DNA of 64,000 nt, from the NCBI GenBank assembly GCA_023974075.1, contig CM043803.1, forward strand, positions 5,854,282 to 5,918,281, read 5' to 3'. The notes beneath the pieces are model-generated. The model was not told the origin of the DNA and ran no database searches. It was given only the letters and a program-made list of their open reading frames with translations. The position numbers were made by a program, and so were the translations under genes. Numbering within the stretch: the first letter of the stretch is position 1; each line of letters begins with the position of its first letter. Shown here piece by piece: positions 53,981 to 64,000 of the stretch. This DNA is from Chaenocephalus aceratus. Taxonomy: Eukaryota; Chordata; Actinopteri; Perciformes; Channichthyidae.

Positions 53981-55842
53981 CAGGGTTGCCAACTCTCACG
54001 CATCTGGCGTGTGACACACGCTTTCACTCTCAATCTCACGCTCTCACGCTGCCCAAACTATTCTCACGCCAAAAACAAGAATACCGAAGACAAGAAACGG
54101 TTTTGAAAACTTTTGTCACGTAGTGATCGTCTTCTCAATAGAGCCTCTTTGATAATGTCTTCTGGCCAATCATTATTGCGATAAACGATAATATTGTCGG
54201 CACCGTTGTATGACCATTTTAGACCACTGACATAATGATAATATTAGTGCTGTCAAAATTATCGCGTTAGCGGCGGTAATTAATTTTTTGAATTAATTGC
54301 GTTAAAATATTTAACGCATTTAACGCATGTGCAGAATGGCCCGCCCCATACATGCCACCAGTGGCAGCGCCAGGGTATGGCTGGGGTAAGCTACACCCAT
54401 ACCAAGAAATGGCTTAGCCCCACCATGAAAAATAATGTTAAAGTAAGCAAAATAAAGTCTGCCAACTCGCGCGGAGTAAATTGCACAGACAGCAGTTAGT
54501 AAGATTGATTTCAGTAGCCACGGTTTTGAAAACTTTTGTCACGTAGTGATCGTCTTCTCAATAGAACATCTTTGATAACGGCGTGGTGTTGTTGCAGGAA
54601 GTCCCGACGGAGAATACTTTTGCTGTAGTACAGGGCAGAGCCATATAATAGTAATAATATGGCTCTGGTACAGGGGTGCACATAACTGGTACGCAGGTTA
54701 TGGCGTAATCTGAAATGCGTACCGTCACTTGTGTCACAAAGCGCATTTGCGTACCGATGTACTTGTGAAGCTTTTCCAGAAGGCGGTTAGATCACCGGAC
54801 GACAGAGTCGGTCTCCGTGTGCACATACAGGGCTGCTGTTAACGTCGGTCTGTACAACGGAACTGTGCCAAAACTACGCCAACCGGCTGCGGAGGGAGAC
54901 TCCCCCCTTCACTGGAGAACTGCGCTAAAACAGCTGATCACAACGTTCACACTCTGTGGTCACGAAGTACTCCACTAGCGCGCCCCCCCCCCTCTGTCGA
55001 GTTTCCTGAAGTACTCCCCCGTTGATAGAAATCAACACGTAATGAATTAAGATCCCACGGTTTGATGATTGATAGGTGTGTGGGTTGTCTTTCATTTTGA
55101 CATGCAGAAAAATGTTATAATAAACATAGATACTGTATGTTAAATGGATATATCCGCCTTCTTTCATTTATCTTTCCATTCCCACAACAATATAAATGGC
55201 ATATTTTGGACATAGTTCGAATGGTGATTAATCATGATTAATTAATTTTTAAGCTGTGATTAATCTGATTAAAAATTGTAATCGTTTGACAGCCCTAGAT
55301 AATATATAATATTAATTCAAGTACATCATTTCAAACTGCTCGTCACATCCTCATGTAAATGGCAATTTATCGAGTTCATTTTTATTTATCGATCCTGCTA
55401 TTGTTTAACCTCTAAGTAATTACATTCAATATATTTTAGAATTGACAGGAATTATACAGATTATAATTAATTTCAATACATAAATTTAAAAAATATGAGT
55501 ATTTAAATAAAATCAAATAGATTTAAATGCTTAAAAATAAACTCTACCATGATTCATTTCTGTGAGTGTACGATGATTGAATTACTTGCTTATCGCGACA
55601 GGCACACAATAAAACAGTGGAAATAAACATGTGTTTGATTTTCATTAGTGAATGAAACTGTGTGTCCTTTATAGTCTGTGTCCAATATTGTGTATTTGCA
55701 TATATTGTATATATATCCTATATATATGCTAAGGTCCCGCTGCTGACACGATAGCAGTCATTTCGTGCGCATACAGTATGTGTATTTAAACCCATGATAT
55801 CAAAATCTCACTCCAGCCAGGTGCCCAAAGTTGGCAACCCTG
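53981..55842 (+). mobile_element. hAT element H copy 1, nested in the P MITE
   Basis: Ends CAGGGTTGCCAACTCTCACG and AAGTTGGCAACCCTG. The duplication GTCTACAG is found at 53971-53978 and 55843-55850, with two extra bases (TG) before the left end. It matches copy H2 at 59607-61129 and contains the element at 54245-55297. Confidence 0.82.
54245..55297. mobile_element. hAT-like element N, nested in H1
   Basis: Ends TAGTGCTGTCAAAATTAT and GTTTGACAGCCCTA are flanked by GATAATAT (54237-54244 and 55298-55305). H2 carries the empty site (ATGATAATATATAATAATAA at about 60766). Its interior includes a piece of H sequence (about 54515-54640) and a CAGTGGCAGCGCC end near 54360, so more elements are nested inside. 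Confidence 0.88.
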
Positions 55843-55985
55843 GTCTACAGATGACATTTTGTTATGGATTTTTTGTCAAAGCACTTAAGATATTCATTGC
55901 TATCGGGATGTTAAGAGCATTCCATGGAATATAACAAAAAGTGTATCTCGAGCCGGTTTCTGAAACGTACCTACCCCACCTTTAA

Positions 55986-56464
55986 AGCTAAATAACATAA
56001 CTATTATCTTCAAAATACACTTAAAGTATCAAAAGTATCAATACCAGATATTGTTACTACAGTCGACAAAATGAACATACTCTTAATTGGATTATACCCT
56101 AGTCCACTTTCTAGCGAGGAATATTTTTTATCAAAACACAGAAATATGGATATTTTGAGGAAGAAAATCAGCAGCTTATATTTTGTATTTACTTCACAAG
56201 TTCAGTTTAAATTAAGAACATTTTCTCACAGCATTGAGCACCTTTTAGAAGACTCTTTACTAAAAAAACATTAAAAAAAAAAATGATTTGTTAATAAATG
56301 TGTTAATAAAGTACTTCATACTACTATGAAGTACATTTGTACTAAAATATAACAACAACAGGTGTCATACTTGGAATTACAATGTTGCATTGATTTGAAA
56401 TCATTGGGTCACATGACACAGAAGCACTTGAAACATAAATTAGACGTAACAAATTTACGTAACA
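55986..56464. other. AT-rich intergenic stretch
   Basis: I see no gene or recognised repeat. Confidence 0.4.
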
Positions 56465-57652
56465 ATTTCACCAGGAGACTATGCTCCAATTCAAACACTG
56501 AGTAAGTGCATTGAACAAATCAATGACTGGATGTGTCAGAACTTTCTCCAATTAAACAAAGATAAAACTGAGGTAATGGTTTTTGGAGCAAAGTCAGAAC
56601 CTATAAAAGTGAGCGCTGAGCTTCAGTCTGCAATGTTCAAAACAACAGATAAAGTCAGAAATCTAGGTGTAGTCATGGACTCTGACCTGAGTTTCAACAG
56701 TCACATTAAAACAGTTACTAAATCAGCCTACTATCACCTAAAGAATATATCTAGGATTAAAAGACTAATGTCACAGCAGGATTTGGAAAAACTTGTCCAT
56801 GCCTTTATCTTCAGTAGACTCGACTAATGCAATGGTGTCTTCACAGGTCTCACTAAAAAATCTATTAGAAAGCTGCAGCTGATTCAGAACGCCGCTGCTC
56901 GAGTCCTCACTAACACTAAGAAAGTGGATCACATCACTCCTGTTCTGAAGTCTTTACACTGGCTTCCTGTGTGTCAAAGAATAGATTTCAAAAATATTGC
57001 TGCTGGTTTATAAAGCACTGAATGGTTTAGGCCCAAAATACATTACTGACCTCCTGCTAAACTATGAACCATCCAGATCTCTCAGGTCTTCAGGGACTGG
57101 TCAGCTTTCTGTCCCCAGAATCAGAACTAAACATGGTAAAGCAGCGTTTAGTTATTATTATGTTCCAAATATCTGGAACAAACTCCCAGAAACCTGCAGG
57201 TCCGCTGCAACTCTTACTACTTCTAAATCCAGGCTGAAGACTTTTCTTTTTGTCGCTGCTTTTAATTGAACTATTCATATCTTAAACTGCACTGTAACTT
57301 TTATCCATGTACTTTTTCTTGTAATGTTTAATTGAACTATTCATATTTTAGACTGCACTGTAACTTTTATCCATGTATTTTTCCTTAATGTTTATTTTAT
57401 TAGCTTTTCTTTTTTAATGCTTAATGTCTTTCATTTTTTTTTGTAAAGCACTTTGAATTGCCTTGCGTTGAAAAGTGCTATATAAATAAACTTGCCTTGC
57501 CTTGCCTTGCCTTGCCTTGCCTTGCCTTGCCTTGCCTTGCCTTGCCTTGCCTTGCCTTGCCTTGCCTTGCCTTGCCTTGCCTTGCCTTGCCTTGCCTTGC
57601 CTTGCCTTGCCTTGCCTTGCCTTGCCTTGCCTTGCCTTGCCTTGCCTTGCCT
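56465..57652 (+). mobile_element. Young 5'-truncated L2-clade LINE with (CTTGC)n tail
   Basis: It encodes the C-terminal part of the RT ORF: NDWMCQNFLQLNKDKTEVMV, KVRNLGVVMDSDLSFNSHIK, then IQNAAARVLTNTKKVDHITP, LHWLPVCQRIDFK and the end LKTFLFVAAFN. Only two lesions are seen: a TAA in place of the expected Tyr codon at 56825-56827 (RLD-stop-CN) and a one-base A insertion near 56990. The 3' UTR ends AAAAGTGCTATATAAATAAA and a pentamer tail. Confidence 0.9.
57494..57652 (+). repeat. (CTTGC)n pentanucleotide array
   Basis: About 31 uninterrupted pentamers form the 3' tail of the LINE. The other copies here have only one to four units. Confidence 0.97.
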
Positions 57653-57699
57653 TTAAATAAAAGAAAATGCTGAATTTCACAACATTATTCATATAAAAT

Positions 57700-59606
57700 A
57701 GAAAGAAAGCTCTAAAATCCCATACACATACGTATATTTTACTTGTCCAGTGTAGTACTTCAATCCATAATCATCCTAAACAAACCCAAATTTAAGCATG
57801 CATACTCAAAGACAGTGTTGATGTTTTGTTGCTGCTCATGTTGGTGTTTCAGACATTTTGTTCTCTCAGGAGCAAAATAAAAACACTCAACCATTTGTGT
57901 TTTGCCTAAGACCAAAGTACAATCTTCTTAAAAGCTTTTCCATTAAAAGTCCAATTGTAATGAATACAATTTGCAAGCTGCATTATGGTGATGTGTTTTT
58001 CCATCAGTAGGTGGCAGTGTAGTGTTATTGGGCTCAATTCCCTGTACAACTCAACATTCCCAACATAAAAGTCTTCATTTTATTCAAACAAAGAAGACAC
58101 TTATTTACAGTAAATTATTCATTTGAACCCAAAAGAAAACAACATGACACTGACATGATTTTTAAAATTCGTTTTATTATATTAAATGAACATGATCAGA
58201 CGGTCCACAGAGTTTTGATTCACAGATTTAGATTTATGTTTTGTTATCAGACACAGACAGATGAATGCATTCTTCATGGTGGATGTTTTCTCTGAGTAAC
58301 ATCCTGCCAGCTAATGATAAATGATAAGCCGCTCTGCACCCCGGAGGATGATGATGGGTACATCTTCACCCCACCGTTCTTTTCCCCCTAATTCACAAAA
58401 AAACATCCTTATGATGGCTGCCTAGCAGAGATGTATGTAGGGGTGTCTATTTGTAATGATATATCTCTTATTGTATTAATGACCAAAAGCATGTGATCTT
58501 CTGAAAAAGCTTTCTTGATAATGATGGTGGGGGATTCAGGGATTTTCTCCTTATTATTTAATGTCATGGTCAAGGCATGCTGAAGCATTTAGATACATTT
58601 CAAGGTTAACCATAACATACTATTAACTTTATAATTATAAGAAAAATCATAAGAAACAGTCACAGGCATAATGTTTTTGTTTGTCCATAGAAGTGTACAT
58701 TTCAAAAGATGCATTTTGAAATACAGAAATCAAGCATAAAGGGATCCTGTCTGTCTTAGCCTCCATGAACTTTCTCAAAAATGTACCACAACAAAAAATC
58801 CATTAGAACACATATTCAGACAACCAACGCAACCTAGTCAGGTTCTTGTTTGTAATTTTTATAGTGAACTCCTTAGGTGGATGGAACAATAAAATACTTA
58901 ATTGAATTGGTCCTCAGCAACACCCAGATGAGAAACATATTGCTCTGTGTGCTGCCTAAGAGCCTCAGTAGCCCGCGGAAAAGTACCAGTCATTGTGTCC
59001 TTTAACCGAGGAGGACACAAAGACCTTCCTCCAGATCTATTTATAACACAAGGTACTGTGCACTGTTCTCTGATATACATTTATTTAGATGACTTAACAT
59101 AACTGCTACTGTAATCAATGGCAATGACTCAATGAAGCTGAAACATCCGATTTGTGTTTGTAGGCTATTGCTTTTTAATCCAAGCTAGCAGCAATACTCG
59201 ATGGATGTCTGTTAGTTTGTCCACCACTTTTGTCTAGACCAAAATATATCTTAATAATATGGAATGGGTTGCCATGGCATTTTTGTACAGCCATTCTTGG
59301 TTGCCAGAGGACGATACACATACTGATATATTCAGTATTCACATATCCTTTTAGTGCCACCATGAGGTTCAAATTGGTGATCTCAAATTTTGGCTCAAAC
59401 ATTGATCTCTTATTTAATCAATTATTCTTAAAGTCTTAAATCTCATAAATGAGAGTTAAACATATACGTAGACCTAATGACCTTCCCATCATCCTCAGCT
59501 GTACGTTGTGTTTCGAGCTAATAAGCGAATGTCACTATGCTAACACGCTAAGCTAATACATGCTATACCTGCTAAACAACAGTTAGCATTGTCATTGTAA
59601 ATATTT
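57700..59606. other. Intergenic stretch
   Basis: I see no gene, RNA or clear mobile element. Confidence 0.4.
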
Positions 59607-61129
59607 CAGGGTTGCCAACTCTCACGCATCTGGCGTGTGACACACGCTTTCACTCTCAATCTCACGCTCTCACGCTGCCCAAACTATTCTCACGCCAAAA
59701 CAAGAATACCGAAGACTAGAAACGGTTTTGAAAACTTTTGTCACGTAGTGATCGTCTTCTCAATAGAACATCTTTGATAATGTCTTCTGGCCAATCAGAA
59801 TCAAGATAACGGCGTGGTGTTGTTGCAGGATGTCCCGACGGAGAATACTTTTGCTGTAGTACATCTCTATATACATCGATACAACATTACGTGTTGATAG
59901 AAATCAACACGTAATGAAATAAGACCCCACGGTTTGATGATTGATAGGTGTGTGGGCTGTCTTTCATGTTGACACACAGAACAATGGGGGCTATCCACCC
60001 TTATCCACAATGTAAAGTAATTCACAGCCTCTTCCCTCTTCTCTCTGTGAGGAGCAGCAGGTTCAGCTTTCAGAACAAAGTAACACAAAACAAAAATGCC
60101 ATTCATTTTTAAAAAATATGTCGTGTAGTAATAGATTTATCTATTTTTATTCTCAAGAGAGTACCGGAATGTGTATTTTATGTTAGTATTTAAAAAGATC
60201 TCCTGGGGGAGAATCCCCCCAGACCCCCCTGCAGGGGTTGGGCTTTCAGCATGTCAACTCTTTCACTTGTGGGTAAATTGCAGGATTGTCTCCAGGTCGC
60301 CCTTTTTATTTATTTCAAGACACATTTGCCTTTTTATTTCATACAGTTCAATTTGGATTGACTGTCAAGGGGAGCGTGTATGTAATTACATTGCAAATAC
60401 TGACTTGAGCCCCACCACTGTACGGGTTAGCCCTACCATAGATTACCCAACACAAATACTCCGGAGCCGCCACTGCTGACCCGTATTGCGCATGCGCAGA
60501 TCTAAGATCCAGTAGAAATGATCAAAAGTAAAAGTTTGCTGCTTATTGTTCTACTAGGCCAAAATAGAGTCAAAGAGTATATGAGAGTGTGTTAATTAAT
60601 ATATTTGGCAGTTTGGAGTAAGTCTGTAGATTTGTTTGTGCCTGTGTGTTTCATGTATAGGCCTCTCACGATAATTAATTTTGTTGGATACATCTTCCCG
60701 GAAATTATTGCGATAAACGATAATATTGTCGGCACCGTTGTATGACCATTTTAGACCACTGACATAATGATAATATATAATAATAATTCAAGTACATCCT
60801 TTCAAACTGCTAGTCACATCATCATGTAAATGGAAATGTATCGAGTCCATTTTTATTTATCGTACGATAAGTCAATTAATGGCTTATCGCGACAGGCACA
60901 CAATAAAACAGTGGAAACAAACATGTGTTTGACTTTCATTAGTGAATGAAACTGTGTGCCCTTTATAGTCCGTGTCCAATATTGTGTCTTTGTATATATT
61001 GTATATATCCTATATATATGCTAAGGTCCCGCTGCTGACACGATAGCAGTCATTTTGTGCGCATATGTGTAATTAAACCCATGATATCAAAATCTCACTC
61101 CAGCCAGGTGCCCAAAATTGGTAACCCTG
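59607..61129 (+). mobile_element. hAT element H copy 2
   Basis: Ends CAGGGTTGCCAACTCTCACG and AAATTGGTAACCCTG match H1. At least ATATTT is duplicated outside (59601-59606 and 61130-61135). It contains about 60170-60478, ending GGAGCCGCCACTG, which is the end of a CAGTGGCG-type element. It lacks the N insertion of H1. Confidence 0.78.
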
Positions 61130-61135
61130 ATATTT

Positions 61136-62367
<1,232 letters not shown>

Positions 62368-62369
62368 CT

Positions 62370-64000
62370 CTCACAATATATATCACAAAACCTCTGACTG
62401 TGTGTGTGCGCTTGTTTTAAGTTAATCTTCAAAGCTCTTCCAAAAAATTCATCTTGACAGGCAGAGAGCAGCGAGCCTTCTGCAATTTTATTTGACTGGT
62501 TCTCGTCCTTTTTTCCATGTGTTTTTCCATTTTTTTCCCATCCATTGCCTTTTGTTCTGGACATGTACACAACAACCAGTCAAGGATTGGTAGACATGCT
62601 CGCATTGAGAGGTGTTGCCATGACAACCAGGCGTTTGCACACAAAAAATCAGCGCGATGCCAACTCTCATCCAGGATCACATCGGCTCGCGTGGGGAATA
62701 AATAAGAGACAGAGATGCTGGCAGGAGCAAACAGCAACACATGCTGTATACTTCATGTGCATTCATGATATTACTTTATTATTTCCCCAGTTCGACCATG
62801 TTTACACGTTGAACACAATAAACTGAAAATTAGGAATGATAGATATTGGAAGAGAGAGACACAGAGATAACCAGAAAGGAAAGATGATGATGGTGATGAT
62901 GATAAGAGACATTGGATTTGGGTTAAAGATAGTAAACTGTTATCACTGAAACTGACATCAAAGGCATCGTTGGCATGGGGAAGTATGCAAAAAAAAGAAA
63001 GTTTAATTTCACAAGTAATCTCCAGCCCTTAGGCCCGTGGGTAAAACAAAACTCTGTGAAGTAGATGAATTTAGCTAATCTCTCTCGCACAGCTTCAGGG
63101 GATCACAGAGGCACAGGGATAGAAAATTACTCTGGTGCCTGGTTTGGCGCTTGCATTTTATGAAACAGGGTCATTTCATTTCTCTCATATACCGAGCATA
63201 GATCGTTGTATGTCTGTCAAGAACAAAACGTGGTATCCAAGATAAAAACTAGCACGACATTCAGAGAGCGGGGACCTGTGATGTGATTCGGACTCACTCC
63301 AAAATGACACAGGTGCTTCCTTGGCCAGTACAACACCTTTTAACACCGTTGGATTAAAATGTGCCAGTAGTTCCTTATTATCCTGCTTTTAAACAGACAA
63401 ACAAAACAGCGACTGATCCAAAAACACAACTTCTTTGTTGAAACACGTCTGCATTAACAGGTTGGAGAGAATGACAGACAACTGTACCCTGCTCAGATGT
63501 TTTCTGTGAATGAGAAGAGACATGGCTGATGTTGCATCAAAAGGCACTGCTGATACAGCAGAGGGGAGGATGATGGATGGGACTTAGTTTGGGAACCAGA
63601 AGGTTGCCGGTTCAAGTCCCAGATTGGATTACGGAGTGTAAAGTGGTACTTTGAGAGGTATCAGTTTGCCTATTGGGTCTCCTGAGCAAGGGAGTATGTG
63701 GGTGACGATTACAAAAGAATTTGATTTGAATGCTCCATTTCCATATCCTTGGTTTGTGTGTGTGTGTGTTGCCTAACTCCAGTTTACAAAAACAATCCAG
63801 TTAGGAGGTGAATTGATTAGTATAATATTTATCAATAATTAGAGCATTTTCTCATTTTTTTTAGATATTCCAAAGACATCTATGTATGTTGGTCGATCCA
63901 CCACGTGATTGGAAACCCACACCATTTAATAACGTTTTACGGAGGAAATGTCCAAGAAAATAAATCTTTTTTTTGCTGAACACAGCACCATGCTGTGATT
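62370..64000. other. Intergenic end of the window
   Basis: I see no gene. A degenerate tRNA-derived SINE may lie at about 63580-63700: CCAGAAGGTTGCCGGTTCAA contains a B-box-like GGTTCAAGTCC and is followed by CTCCTGAGCAAGG, a usual fish SINE body. Confidence 0.4.

Larger units (their letters stand above)
53744..55981. mobile_element. TTAA-flanked MITE (P family), complete copy with nested hATs
   Basis: Perfect 15-bp ends AGGTGGGGTAGGTAC and GTACCTACCCCACCT are flanked by TTAA (53740-53743 and 55982-55985). A second inverted block, GAAACCGGCTCGAG against CTCGAGCCGGTTTC, lies inside. After removing the hAT at 53981-55842 it is a MITE of about 370 bp. Confidence 0.92.

Noticed and set aside
57414..57692. 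Open frames with a repeating KARQG or LALPC pattern
   Set aside because: They are translations of the (CTTGC)n LINE tail.

Overview
This window is vertebrate nuclear DNA, almost certainly from a teleost fish. It has intron-rich genes with GT/AG introns, dense TIR transposons (hAT with 8-bp target duplications, TTAA-flanked elements, a PIF/Harbinger MITE), L2-clade LINEs with microsatellite tails, tRNA-derived SINEs and long CA repeats. There is no bacterial or viral gene organisation.

Region by region. (1) 1-13.65 kb is a deeply nested transposon stack. An outer hAT (504-13645, duplication CTCTAGAA at both ends 13.1 kb apart) contains a second hAT (D1). D1 contains a B-like hAT carrying a PIF/Harbinger MITE, and also a 9.28-kb unit (3220-12503). 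That unit starts with the left end of one hAT family (A) and ends with the right end of another (B), with one perfect duplication GTCTAAGT around the whole. Inside it is an intronless coiled-coil gene (8033-9601) with its own polyA signal. This looks like a composite transposon carrying a gene. (2) 13.65-27.1 kb has no host gene: a GC-rich repeat, a TTAA-flanked element with a THAP-domain ORF, SINEs, and a broken L2 LINE split by two clean hAT insertions. (3) 27.58-42.6 kb holds a tRNA-Leu(AAG) gene followed on the same strand by POLR3E (RNA polymerase III subunit RPC5). I assembled POLR3E from 20 coding exons into an open 686-codon frame. (4) 44.9-52.75 kb holds CDR2 on the minus strand, six coding exons, 456 codons, convergent with POLR3E. 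(5) 53-64 kb is repeat-rich intergenic DNA: a TTAA element enclosing an hAT enclosing another hAT, a young L2 with a pentanucleotide tail, a second copy of the same hAT, and a CA repeat.

POLR3E next to CDR2 matches the gene order I know from human 16p12. The tRNA gene directly in front of a Pol III subunit gene is functionally suggestive. The most unusual observation is the apparent composite hAT transposition of a coiled-coil gene.
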